From assembly GCA_963522175.1 (NCBI GenBank), contig CAUQXC010000005.1, forward strand, positions 1 to 64,000: a stretch of DNA of 64,000 bases. Reading direction: 5' to 3'. Positions 36,048-45,069 of this stretch are shown piece after piece (position 1 is the first letter of the stretch; each line of letters begins with the position of its first letter). The position numbers and the translations under genes are program-made. The DNA is from CAKAHY01 sp963522175. GTDB lineage: Bacteria > Bacillota > Clostridia > Lachnospirales > Lachnospiraceae. The notes beneath the pieces are model-generated. The model was not told where the DNA came from and did no database searches. It was given only the letters and a program-made list of their open reading frames with translations.

Positions 36048-36834
36048 AATATTTCTTATCCTCATCTTTAAAAACATTGAAAATTATTCTTTCCATCGCT
36101 CCCGGATATTTCAGCGAGTGCTTCGATACCGTTTCTACCGCAATCTGCGCCGCTCTTTCATTAGGGAAGGAAAAGACACCCGTTGATATACAGCAAAATG
36201 CCACACTTTTCAGCCCGTTTTCCAAACACATATCCAATATATTAGTATAGCAATCTGCCAACTTTTGCTCCAATTCAGCCGTAAGCCCGCCGCTTACTAT
36301 AGGACCTACTACATGGATTACCTTCTTTGCCGGAAGATTGTAAGCATCTGTAAGCATAGGAACCGCGGTAGCCTGTTCATAATCTTTTCCGTACTTTGCC
36401 CTTAAGCGCTCCATTTGGCAATTACATTCTTCTCTAAGCTGCACTCCCGCAAAGGTATGGATTTGATTGTCAATACAGGTATGCATAGGCACAAAGCATC
36501 CCAGCATCATAGAGTTCGCCGCATTAACTATTGCATCCGCTTCAAGCCTCGTTATATCCCCCTGCCAAATGGATATATTGTCTTTAATCACGGGAATATC
36601 CGACAGCTTTACTATCCCTTTTTCCTCGGTCAGAAAAGACAGGTATTCATTTTGCACCTTTATTACCTCGGCAGGCATTTTCTTCGGCATCCGTATATTC
36701 ATAAGGGAGCGTAAAATACGACGTTTCTCACCTGTATCATCCGGAATCTTCAGATTTTTGTAGTTGTCGGAATCCGCCTTAAATTCTTCCAAAAGATAAT
36801 CCAACCTTTTTTCCTGCATTTTATTTTCATCCAT
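36028..36834 (-). CDS. Zinc-type macrodomain (ADP-ribosyl hydrolase), SirTM partner
   Basis: This 268-aa protein has an N-terminal helical part (~1-75) and a macrodomain (ADAIVNAANSMMLG; IHVVGPIVSGG; CISTGVFSFPN). Cys113, His118 and Cys120 in GCFVPMHTCIDN match the metal-binding loop of the zinc-dependent macrodomains that travel with class M sirtuins. These reverse ADP-ribosylation of protein substrates. The start has a good AAGGAAGGT site. The two genes form a writer/eraser pair, here next to a metallo-beta-lactamase gene instead of lipoylation genes. Confidence 0.85.
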   Translation of the reverse strand: MDENKMQEKRLDYLLEEFKADSDNYKNLKIPDDTGEKRRILRSLMNIRMPKKMPAEVIKVQNEYLSFLTEEKGIVKLSDIPVIKDNISIWQGDITRLEADAIVNAANSMMLGCFVPMHTCIDNQIHTFAGVQLREECNCQMERLRAKYGKDYEQATAVPMLTDAYNLPAKKVIHVVGPIVSGGLTAELEQKLADCYTNILDMCLENGLKSVAFCCISTGVFSFPNERAAQIAVETVSKHSLKYPGAMERIIFNVFKDEDKKYYEELLQ

Positions 36835-36849
36835 AGCTTTACCTTCCTT

Positions 36850-37350
36850 TCAGAAACTGTTGTCCGTCGGTTTTCCATGTCCGTAATATAAAGTTCTTTT
36901 GCCAAGTCCTTTTATTTTTTCGGTGCTTCTTTTGATTTCATCAAAATCATTGTACAGATGTCCTGTTGCCGGAAAAATCCAATTATCAAGAGCATCACCG
37001 ACAATAAGCCCTTCTCCCGTATCCACTCCTATCGAGCCCTTTGTATGACCGGGAAGTTCAATTATCCTGGCGTCCACGCCGTATCCCGAAAATTCATCTT
37101 TATCCTTAACAAATATTAAGTTCTCAGGTTTTTCAACTTTTATACTTTGAAGCTTTTTAAGAGATAGAGTAAGAATAAGCTTCCCGATTATTCCGTAAGA
37201 GCTGAGTGCCTGCTTATCATAGCTGTCGAAAAGTTCCTCATCCGACTGATGCATTGCCACAGGGATATTATAGCGTTTTGACAACTCCCAAGCATTTTCG
37301 GCATGGTCAAAATGCACATGGGTGAGTATGATCAGCTTCATTTCCGCCAT
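36850..37350 (-). CDS. Metallo-beta-lactamase-fold hydrolase, N-terminally short
   Basis: This 166-aa protein has the metal motif THVHFDH at residues 10-16, then LPGHTKGSIG, a GDALD aspartate and YYGHGKP. Normal MBL-fold proteins have the first motif at residue 55-80, so about 50 residues forming the first beta strands are missing. A TGA stop lies in frame seven codons upstream of ATG 37350, and GGAGG provides a site, so the short form could be translated. It may be a decaying gene or an unusual fold. It lies between the acetyltransferase fusion and the macrodomain on one strand. Confidence 0.7.
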   Translation of the reverse strand: MAEMKLIILTHVHFDHAENAWELSKRYNIPVAMHQSDEELFDSYDKQALSSYGIIGKLILTLSLKKLQSIKVEKPENLIFVKDKDEFSGYGVDARIIELPGHTKGSIGVDTGEGLIVGDALDNWIFPATGHLYNDFDEIKRSTEKIKGLGKRTLYYGHGKPTDNSF

Positions 37351-37377
37351 CTGCTTACCTCCGTAGCTTCAAACCGC

Positions 37378-38574
37378 CTACTTATGATATTTTTTTATTT
37401 TATCAAAGTATAGGGTTAACAACTCTTCCGAATATACCTTTTCTTTTGCCGAATCTCTTACCTCTTTCCAAATAATAGATGCCACCTTCAATTTATCCGT
37501 ATAATCCTTACTTTTTTCATCCAAACAAAAATCCTTCAAAAATTGATTCCACTGACAAACAGAATTATCATACTTTGCATAATCCGATTTCCCGTAATAT
37601 ACTTTGAGCAAATCATTAATAGTAAATTTCAAATCTTTCTCACTCTTTACTTTTCTCCATGCGGTAGCCATATCCGCTGTGAATTTAAAGGGCATAACTC
37701 CCGTCAAAGATGAAAAATATTCTCTAAACTTGGTATTAAAAGAAAATCCGCAATCAAGTAAAGGTGTTTCCGGCGTTATGATATCCGTCTGCTTACTTTT
37801 AACGTGCTTTAAAGTTTTTTCTATCTTATTTCCACTGAAAAATTGCTCTATTATATGGTTAAGCTCCTGCTTTGTACCTCTATGTTCCAATCCCATTGAT
37901 TTACATATTTGCGCAAGCTCTTCCCTATACCAATAAAACCTTTTGAATTCCTCAAATGATTTTATATCTTTAAAATCGGGTCTTTTATCTTCCTCAAAAT
38001 AAGTTCTTTTATCTTCCTCCGTAATTTCTCGTATCACCCTGCACGGATTACCTACAGCAAGCGAGTTGTCCGGAATATCCTTATTCACAAGGCTTCCCCC
38101 GCCAATGACGACATTATTACCGATAGTAACTCCCGGCATAACCTGTACCCCTGCACCGATCCAAACGTTATCGCCAACCGTGATAGGATAAGCATATTCC
38201 AATCCTTGATTTCTTCTTTCATAATCCATAGGATGTCCGGCTGTATGAAAACCGCAATTAGGAGCTATGAATACATTGTCCCCGAACACTACCTTTGCAC
38301 AATCTAAAATAACCAGATTATGATTCGCATAAAAATTTTTTCCGATTTCAATGTTATATCCGTAATCACACCAAAACGGAGCTGTAATACAGAAGCGTTC
38401 TTTTATTTTTCCAAACAATTTTTTTATTATTTTTTCCTGTTTTTTTGTTTCGGATGGACGAAGTTGATTAAACTCATAGCACAAATCTTTTGCAATTTTA
38501 CGCTCCTTAATCAATTCCGTATCATAATTGGCATTATACAACATTTGTCTTTGCATTTTCTCTTTTTCCGTCAT
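37378..38574 (-). CDS. Sugar O-acetyltransferase fused to a SAP/DUF6434-like C-terminus
   Basis: Residues ~1-185 are a Maa/LacA-type acetyltransferase: KMQRQMLYNANYDTELIKER lead, left-handed beta-helix hexapeptides, and the catalytic HTAGHPMDYERR and GAGVQVMPGVTIG blocks. A linker leads into residues ~200-398. These begin with a SAP-like stretch (FEEFKRFYWYREELAQICKS) and continue with a segment resembling DUF6434-type proteins. The standard enzyme stops near 185-200 aa, so this is a two-domain fusion in one open frame with a GGAGGATG start site. The C-terminus may bind nucleic acid or a partner; its role is unknown. Confidence 0.75.
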   Translation of the reverse strand: MTEKEKMQRQMLYNANYDTELIKERKIAKDLCYEFNQLRPSETKKQEKIIKKLFGKIKERFCITAPFWCDYGYNIEIGKNFYANHNLVILDCAKVVFGDNVFIAPNCGFHTAGHPMDYERRNQGLEYAYPITVGDNVWIGAGVQVMPGVTIGNNVVIGGGSLVNKDIPDNSLAVGNPCRVIREITEEDKRTYFEEDKRPDFKDIKSFEEFKRFYWYREELAQICKSMGLEHRGTKQELNHIIEQFFSGNKIEKTLKHVKSKQTDIITPETPLLDCGFSFNTKFREYFSSLTGVMPFKFTADMATAWRKVKSEKDLKFTINDLLKVYYGKSDYAKYDNSVCQWNQFLKDFCLDEKSKDYTDKLKVASIIWKEVRDSAKEKVYSEELLTLYFDKIKKYHK

Positions 38575-38632
38575 CTTTCATCCTCCATAAGCTTTAATAT
38601 ACCGACATTCTCGCAAAATCCGGACTTGTTTT

Positions 38633-39016
38633 TTATACGGTAATTTCTATCTGATTACCTTCAATAGCAACTATACAGCTTTCATAGTAGCCGTCGCCGG
38701 TGCTTCTCGGTCCGCTTACAACCGTATATCCGTCAGCCTTTAACTCAGCAGTCAACTCATCAACCTTCTCTTTACTTCCTACACTGAATGCAATGTGAGC
38801 ATAACCCGTTCTGTTCAGATCTTTTTCAGCATCCACCATTATCGGTTTGTTCATAATTTCCAACCTTGTACCGTTATCAAACTCCATAAAATACGACCTG
38901 AAGTCAGTTGTTTTATTATGATAGCCCGAATTACTTTTTGCCAAAAAATATTTTTCAAAAAATTCTTTTGTTTTCTCAAGATTATTTACATACATTGCTA
39001 TATGCTCAATTTTCAT
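38633..39016 (-). CDS. VOC-family (glyoxalase/bleomycin resistance) protein
   Basis: This 127-aa protein has two beta-alpha-beta-beta-beta modules with metal-ligand candidates His4 (KIEHIAMYV) and the glutamates in NGTRLEIM and GNQIEITV. It resembles lactoylglutathione-lyase-like proteins. The substrate is unknown. It has a GGGGTAAT start site and belongs to a run of small minus-strand genes. Confidence 0.85.
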   Translation of the reverse strand: MKIEHIAMYVNNLEKTKEFFEKYFLAKSNSGYHNKTTDFRSYFMEFDNGTRLEIMNKPIMVDAEKDLNRTGYAHIAFSVGSKEKVDELTAELKADGYTVVSGPRSTGDGYYESCIVAIEGNQIEITV

Positions 39017-39051
39017 AAGAATTACCCCACAATCTTTAAATTATATCTGCT

Positions 39052-39375
39052 CTAGTCTCCGCTGCCTACCAAGCGGGCTTTATGAAAAAGCACATAGGAT
39101 ACGACAGAAACAAGCTTATAAATCAGATACATTTGTTCCCGTTCCTCTTCATTACTTATATTCCAATTTTCCGTACTTACATAGGGCATCATATCCTTTA
39201 GAGCGGCTTCCAGCTCCTCCTCTTCAAAGATATAATCCTCATAATATCTATTCCATAAGAGTCTTATAAAAGGTATATCATTTTTTTGATAAAGAGTATA
39301 TAATGCCTTTTCTTCCGAATGTTCAATATAGGCAAAGCCTTTTTCATGTCTGCCGTTTAAATAAAAACTGTACAT
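39052..39375 (-). CDS. Hypothetical protein
   Basis: This 107-aa protein has no signal peptide, no membrane segment and no family I can name. It is acidic and aromatic, opening MYSFYLNGRHEKGFAYIEHS and ending ARLVGSGD. A GTGAGGATG site precedes the start. It could be an immunity-type or accessory protein, given the surrounding region, but nothing shows this directly. Confidence 0.55.
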   Translation of the reverse strand: MYSFYLNGRHEKGFAYIEHSEEKALYTLYQKNDIPFIRLLWNRYYEDYIFEEEELEAALKDMMPYVSTENWNISNEEEREQMYLIYKLVSVVSYVLFHKARLVGSGD

Positions 39376-39471
39376 AAACTCATCCTCACGTTAAAGAAAA
39401 ACTGTTCTCTGTAAGCCTCAATAGTTTGCCTGTATAATATAGGCTTATCCTTTCTCAATAATGCATTTTCC

Positions 39472-40041
39472 TTATACTTCCAGCTTCATGAATATGTTAT
39501 ATTCAAATCCGGCTTGTTTCGCAAACTTCTCTTTCACACGATGAGTTTCAGTAAATCCCAAGCTTTCATAAAGTTTAATCGCATTTTCATTATTGCTTGC
39601 CACCTCGAGCATATACTTACGGTATTCGCCTTTTTCAATAGTCCGCTTTAACAGCTCTTTCATTATCCCTTTGCCTCTATATTCGGCAAGCGTTGTCACA
39701 AACTCGATATATCCGTAATCTGCAGTGATATTATGAGGTTTACCTAAAATCTGATAGATGGTCTGACCGATAACAAAACCCTTTATTGCACCGAATTCTT
39801 TAGTATATGAATATCCGTCCTTCTTATAAAGTCGGCTTCCGCCTTTTGAAAGCCCGAAACAGGCAATCACCTCGCCATTATCAAGTGCCACTTTAAACTT
39901 ATCCAACTTAATCGTTTTTAATAATATTTCCTTTATTTTTGTCTCACTCGTTTTAAAATTATCAAGATGATGTTTAAAACCTTGATAGATACAATTAACA
40001 ATACCCTCATAATCTTGCGGTTCTGAATCTCTGAATTCCAT
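39472..40041 (-). CDS. GNAT-family N-acetyltransferase
   Basis: This 189-aa protein has the GNAT fold with motif A in FVTTLAEYRGKGIMKELLKR (acetyl-CoA pyrophosphate loop) and motif B near ASNNENAIKLYESLGF. It acetylates an amine on a small molecule or protein; the acceptor is unknown. A CGGAGGT site precedes the start, which lies 16 bp from the DUF1016 remnant. Confidence 0.87.
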   Translation of the reverse strand: MEFRDSEPQDYEGIVNCIYQGFKHHLDNFKTSETKIKEILLKTIKLDKFKVALDNGEVIACFGLSKGGSRLYKKDGYSYTKEFGAIKGFVIGQTIYQILGKPHNITADYGYIEFVTTLAEYRGKGIMKELLKRTIEKGEYRKYMLEVASNNENAIKLYESLGFTETHRVKEKFAKQAGFEYNIFMKLEV

Positions 40042-40056
40042 TTATACCTCCGTAGC

Positions 40057-40236
40057 TTAGGCGTTTGCTTTATTTATCTCGTTTCCTTTTAAAGCTAACT
40101 CCAATACCTTTTCTTTATTTTCGTTCCCTGATGAAAGCAACAATCTTTCAAAAAGTGATGTTTTTATCTGCCTTTTCAGTTCTCTCACCGACCAACTTGC
40201 ATTAACGCTTTCTTGTAAGCCTTTTTGATAAATCCG
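40057..40236 (-). pseudogene. Fragment of a DUF1016/YhcG PDDEXK nuclease gene
   Basis: On the minus strand an open frame of 59 codons between two stops has no start codon. It encodes IYQKGLQESVNASWSVRELK followed by a stretch of the type RQIKTSLFERLLLS. This is the family's conserved WSVRELKRQI...LYERL region, normally inside a ~340-aa protein. Upstream (40240-40290) a short GTG frame ends in two stops, perhaps the leftover N-terminus. So an old restriction or defence-associated nuclease gene has been deleted here. Confidence 0.75.
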
Positions 40237-40302
40237 TTATTAACTGTTTTCCATATTCAGCTTATCTATTTTATCATTCACGCATATACGCCTTTTTATC
40301 CA

Positions 40303-43300
40303 TTATAGTATAAGTTCAGCCAGACTCTTTGCCTTTTTTATCGCGGCGGACTTGGTATTGCAATTTGCTATTTCCAAAAGACCCTGCCATCTTGCGTCCT
40401 CTGCCGAAATTAATCCTCTGTCGGATGCCTCCTTTAAATAGTCGGCATAGTAAATACAAATATCCAAGACACGATTTATCCAAACCGGCGGCTTCTTATT
40501 CTTCACAGTCTCCTCTCCCGCATAGATAAGGCACTCGGTGAGCATAACCCAAAATACGCTTAAAAGCTCCCTTTCCTTTTCAAGCACTCGCACAAGCTTA
40601 GCCGGACTCACAGCTTCATGAAGTAATAACTCCCTTGTAATGTCCCGCAATGTATCTGTGTTCAGTTCTCCGGATTTTACCAATTTTTTGGCAAGGCTCT
40701 TCGAACCGTAAATACTTTCTCCGTCCTGAGCTAAAAGTGCCACGGCAATAATAAGGAGTGCTCTTGAATATGGGGCAGCTTCTCCTTTTAAGGGACCGTT
40801 CTCTTTATTTCTCCAATTTCTGAACCTACTTACCTCAATCTTCTTTGTTAAGCTGTCATAATGAAGCCATACCGCCTTTTCGTCTTCATTTATAATTTCC
40901 CCTTTAGAATCGGCCTCAAATGCCGAAACCTGCCCCTCATTTATAAGTCCGTACAGCCATCCGGCTATAGTCACCTGATATTCACAGTCGGGGGCATCAG
41001 GCAGTTTTAAATTAAACTGAAAAACCTTCTCATTTTTCCTCAGTTCAAGAGCTTTTACACTCATAGACACATTATCATGAATAAGCTTTTTAGGTTCAGG
41101 CAGCCTTAACCATACCTCGTCAAAATCATTTGGAGAAGCTTTGGTCTTAGATACCTCCTCACTTTTTTCTATATCTTTTACATCCGTATCATAGGACTTT
41201 AATTTATTCACTATTTCCTTTGCATAGTCCGCTGCCTTTGAAGTTCCTGTTTTAGCCGCAAGCCTTTTGATTGCTTTCATCTCCAGTATACTTTTGGGAG
41301 CAAGCTTGTTTTCCACCGCAAATATAGCCTCATCCAGATAATCTCGTAAAAGCTTTACAACCTCGGCGGTTCCTGACAGCATTCTCGGAGCCGTAAGTGA
41401 TACTTCCACAGTATCGCAGGCGGCTTCCCAAACAAGGCTCAGCATACCGTCCTTTGCCATACCCTCCATCGAAAGCGCCATACTTGCCAAATTTGAAGGT
41501 TTACCGCCGTTCCAATCCAGATAGGAAATATCTGCAAGTCCGGGAAGCAAAAGTCCTCTTTCCCAAGCTTCATGAGTTGCTTTGATAACATCTTTTGCAT
41601 TCTCATCACTTAAATTAGCGCCTATGGCAAGCCAGTTCATCAATGCGCCCTTTGTAATCGGCTTTCTTCTTCTTGCTATCTGTCTCAAGGCTATGCCCTG
41701 TCCGTGATAAACCTCATAATTTCTGTGTACTGCAGTGAGTGAATAGTCTCCCCAAGTAGGAAATATCGAAAACATGGAATCATGGCTATATGAAAGTCTC
41801 TTCGGTAACGTTTTGAGGCTTTTCGGAATATCAAGTTCTATCTTCCAATACGGAGTTTTTCCCGGTGTGAACTCCGGTTCAATATACGGATCTTTTAGGT
41901 ATTCGACAACCATTTCCGAAGCTAAAACTTCATTTCCATGATCATCACATAAAAGCTCACCTGAGGGAAGCAGAATTTTCAAATTCATACCCTTAAGCTT
42001 TTCCGAATACTTTTTTACATCTTTTTCTTCAAGTAAATCCACATCGAGCCTTGTAAGTGCAAGCTGTAAATCGGGCTCCGAAACATATAATAAATTTTCT
42101 TTTTTATATATCAAAAGGCGGTCAGTTAAGTCGGACGGGCTTATACTTAAATCTTCATAACTCGGGGTACTCAGTAAACAAGGCCATTTATCTATAGAAG
42201 CAAATGACACGACTCTTCTTGTATATAGAAGTTCGCCTTTTGCAGTTTTAGAAACTTCATTTTCAATATCTTTTGCCCATCTGCCGAGTGCCCAAATACC
42301 GCTTGAGTCATTAATCGGAATTCCTGCCAGACTTATTTTTGCCTCGACGGGATTTTTGTATGCAATACTGTTTGCCATAGCAATAAATCTCTCAAAAACA
42401 AGATCCTCGACGGATTCCTTTCTTTCCAAAATCACTGCCAGCAGGTCCGTCAATGCTTCCGGTGAAGCTTCTCCTACTTCAAACTTGGGAAGCTCCCAAA
42501 GCTTCGGCGTTTTTCTCCAAAGTCCCTGTACTTCTTCTTTTATATCTTCTTTCTCAAGCTTGAGCTCCCACGCCTTCTCCAAAGCTTCGGCAAGTTTTAC
42601 AATACTCTTGTCGTCATCCTCTTTATAAAGTAAAATCCATTCTTCATACTCTTTTACGGACTTCGGTTTTTCCCTTTTTAAAACGGAACTTAAAATTATT
42701 TTTTTAATTTTCTTAACCTTTGCGCCAGTACAGGAAATTAGCACCGGATACAACAAATCTTCCGAAGCACTTTCAATAAGAACAGGTGCAAATCTCTCAA
42801 GTAAAGCACTTTCCCCAAGCCCCAACAACGGAATTATTGTTTCAGTTCGAGATTTTATATCATCATCAGTAAGTCCTATCTGCTCCAGAACATTCACCCA
42901 AGCTTTTCTGTCTCCCGGTCTTTGTGCGCTGTTCAATGCATAAAATATCTGCTCCATGGCAGCTTCTTTTGTAAGGATATTATTCTCCACACCCCAAATC
43001 AATACTTCGGAAAAAGGTCCCGTTGACGGTACATTTACAGAAATTCCCGCTTCAATATGCTCTGAAAATCTTCCTATAATCTCCTCTTTTTTGAGTGCAA
43101 AGCTCTCATCAAAGTTTTGCTCTCTTCTTTTAGGCTTCAAAACCCTTGCAACAACTGCCGCCCAGTCCTTCATATACTCGACGGACTCCGGAATTTCAAG
43201 ATTCATTCGGTGAACCAGCTTCACTGCCAACATCCCTAGAACCGATAGAGAATGTTCCCATATTCTCCTGTTTGAAGTACAGGCAGCCTTAATAAAATTT

Positions 43301-43629
43301 ACGGCATAGATTTCACCCCTAGCTTCAATCGCCTTTAGCGCAATCTCATCTCCCTGTCTTAAAACATTTGCCGCACGCCTCGCATCCACTCCTACACGGA
43401 CGGCAAAGATTGCAAGCTTTCCTAAATCCACATCCACAACGGGAACAATGCCGTAAGTGTTCTCGGATAACTGTTTAATTTCCGACCATTCACCGGATTT
43501 AAGCCCTTCTCTTGCAAGTTTTTGTTCTTCGGCACTGCCTGTTCCAAGATTTAGAATATCTTGAAAATCTGTTTCTTCATATCCCAAAGAACGATAGATT
43601 TCCACCGCTTTTTCAAGTTTGCTTGCCAT
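40303..43629 (-). CDS. DUF6493-like giant repeat protein, partner of the SWIM protein
   Basis: This 1108-aa soluble protein is mostly alpha-helical with HEAT-like repetition in the first ~600 residues. The middle contains AQRPGDRKAWVNVLEQIGL, and the end reads RGLISAEDARWQGLLEIANC, which I recognise from DUF6493-type proteins found with SWIM zinc-finger proteins in many bacteria. The family's function is not established. Its start (AAGGAG site inside the SWIM gene) follows the SWIM stop by 1 nt, so the two are translated together. No MoxR ATPase or VWA gene is nearby, although such partners occur elsewhere. Confidence 0.75.
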   Translation of the reverse strand: MASKLEKAVEIYRSLGYEETDFQDILNLGTGSAEEQKLAREGLKSGEWSEIKQLSENTYGIVPVVDVDLGKLAIFAVRVGVDARRAANVLRQGDEIALKAIEARGEIYAVNFIKAACTSNRRIWEHSLSVLGMLAVKLVHRMNLEIPESVEYMKDWAAVVARVLKPKRREQNFDESFALKKEEIIGRFSEHIEAGISVNVPSTGPFSEVLIWGVENNILTKEAAMEQIFYALNSAQRPGDRKAWVNVLEQIGLTDDDIKSRTETIIPLLGLGESALLERFAPVLIESASEDLLYPVLISCTGAKVKKIKKIILSSVLKREKPKSVKEYEEWILLYKEDDDKSIVKLAEALEKAWELKLEKEDIKEEVQGLWRKTPKLWELPKFEVGEASPEALTDLLAVILERKESVEDLVFERFIAMANSIAYKNPVEAKISLAGIPINDSSGIWALGRWAKDIENEVSKTAKGELLYTRRVVSFASIDKWPCLLSTPSYEDLSISPSDLTDRLLIYKKENLLYVSEPDLQLALTRLDVDLLEEKDVKKYSEKLKGMNLKILLPSGELLCDDHGNEVLASEMVVEYLKDPYIEPEFTPGKTPYWKIELDIPKSLKTLPKRLSYSHDSMFSIFPTWGDYSLTAVHRNYEVYHGQGIALRQIARRRKPITKGALMNWLAIGANLSDENAKDVIKATHEAWERGLLLPGLADISYLDWNGGKPSNLASMALSMEGMAKDGMLSLVWEAACDTVEVSLTAPRMLSGTAEVVKLLRDYLDEAIFAVENKLAPKSILEMKAIKRLAAKTGTSKAADYAKEIVNKLKSYDTDVKDIEKSEEVSKTKASPNDFDEVWLRLPEPKKLIHDNVSMSVKALELRKNEKVFQFNLKLPDAPDCEYQVTIAGWLYGLINEGQVSAFEADSKGEIINEDEKAVWLHYDSLTKKIEVSRFRNWRNKENGPLKGEAAPYSRALLIIAVALLAQDGESIYGSKSLAKKLVKSGELNTDTLRDITRELLLHEAVSPAKLVRVLEKERELLSVFWVMLTECLIYAGEETVKNKKPPVWINRVLDICIYYADYLKEASDRGLISAEDARWQGLLEIANCNTKSAAIKKAKSLAELIL

Positions 43630-43630
43630 A

Positions 43631-44974
43631 CTATACTCCTTTTTTCAATTTCACAGCCAAAATATGTTTGCACGGTCCTCTACCGTTTTGATGTCTCAAA
43701 TACCATGTGCAGGTACATTTTGCGTTTTCCGTCCTGCAATCTGTAGGGTAAATAACTCTGTATACAGTATATCCCGATTTCACATGCCATACATTATCTT
43801 CTGTATATACGGTATCCTCTGCAAGTTTCCTTGCCGCCTCGAGCCTCGGATTATCCTTTAAAACTCTATCCGGATCATCCGGTAATTCTCTGTGGAAAAA
43901 TGCATTTTCACGAACATCAAAACCCAATTTTCCTGAAACCGCTAGCAGCTCCAAAGCCTTATACATATCATCTTTTATAAGTCCTGTAGATTTCGACATT
44001 TTATCAAGGTCAAGCTTAGGATCAAAATTTAATATATCATCAATTTTATCGGCACATTCCGATACTTTAATATCTGAAAGCGAATCCAACAATGCTCCCT
44101 CACCGGAATAAGCCTCGTAGCTCTTTGCCGTTAAGCTTAATGTAATATTGGCTCCGGTCATGCATACCTCAAGCATCATCTGTCCCTTTTCACCATTTGC
44201 GGGAGCATAGAAATAAATCGCGTTTACGTTACTCATTACACGCTTAAGTGCACTCAGTCGGTGGAGTCCGCTAATATAAACACTGTTTTTTTCTTCCCTG
44301 AGCTTTAACATCACACCGCTTTTTGTGGGGCTGAGCCATCCGGATTGTTCCTTTCCCGTAGCGGGCGGCAGCATTGCAATAAACGCCTTTGCCTGCATTC
44401 CCTCAACATGAAATTTATATTTCATATTTTGATGGAGAACGGCACAGTTTCCCAATGCACGTATCCATCTGTCCGGCATTTTAACGGGACGTTGTATCAG
44501 TATATCCGTCAATACGCTTCCGTATTCAAGCTTCTTGCTGTGTAATACCTTCCAACCCTCATCTCCGATTCTAAACTTTAATCTGTCCCCCTGCTTTATT
44601 TCAAACAGAGATTTTCTTAATTTACTTCCTATATCCACATTGGTAGTGCCGTAAAGTATCTCACCGTCCAAGGCACTTTGAAATATGTCCATTCTTGCAT
44701 AAACACCGTTGCAGGCGGAAAAGCATTCGGCCCTTAACCTGTCTCCCTGTGCGGAAAGTATCGGATCTCTTTGATCCACCGGTACATACTTAAAATATCT
44801 TGTACTTACAATATCCGCAAGCACCAAAAGTCCCCCGGAAACCACTGTGGGATTAACAATTTCTCCGTTAAAGAACAGCGGATTTTCCTCCACACCTTCG
44901 GGTGTGAGAGCCGGTGCTATAGATAATGTCAAATTACCGTCAAAAAGACTCGATGCGCTTTTAAATTCTCTCAT
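43631..44974 (-). CDS. SWIM zinc-finger protein (intact copy)
   Basis: This 447-aa protein ends in a SWIM domain: Cys420-x-Cys422 and Cys435-x-His437 with 12 residues between (CTCTWYL to PCKHIL). SWIM fingers bind DNA or proteins. The rest of the protein has no family I can name. It is translationally joined to the DUF6493-like gene. Its first 420 residues are repeated almost exactly in a second gene 2133 bp away that lacks the zinc finger. Confidence 0.85.
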   Translation of the reverse strand: MREFKSASSLFDGNLTLSIAPALTPEGVEENPLFFNGEIVNPTVVSGGLLVLADIVSTRYFKYVPVDQRDPILSAQGDRLRAECFSACNGVYARMDIFQSALDGEILYGTTNVDIGSKLRKSLFEIKQGDRLKFRIGDEGWKVLHSKKLEYGSVLTDILIQRPVKMPDRWIRALGNCAVLHQNMKYKFHVEGMQAKAFIAMLPPATGKEQSGWLSPTKSGVMLKLREEKNSVYISGLHRLSALKRVMSNVNAIYFYAPANGEKGQMMLEVCMTGANITLSLTAKSYEAYSGEGALLDSLSDIKVSECADKIDDILNFDPKLDLDKMSKSTGLIKDDMYKALELLAVSGKLGFDVRENAFFHRELPDDPDRVLKDNPRLEAARKLAEDTVYTEDNVWHVKSGYTVYRVIYPTDCRTENAKCTCTWYLRHQNGRGPCKHILAVKLKKGV

Positions 44975-44991
44975 TATATCTCCCTGTAATA
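43715..44991. repeat. 1277-bp direct repeat, copy 1 (SWIM gene)
   Basis: This segment matches 45848-47124 at a constant offset of 2133 bp. Both ends were located by eye: identity starts at ACATTTTGCG and stops after CCCTGTAATA. I found one base difference (C at 44940, T at 47073), which changes residue 12 from Asp to Asn. This copy carries the intact 3' end with the zinc finger. Confidence 0.9.
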
Positions 44992-45069
44992 TCTGCTCTT
45001 CTTAAATATAATTTGTAAAACTCCCAAAGCCGCATAAATACAGCCATTTTTTGCTGTTGAATATCAATA

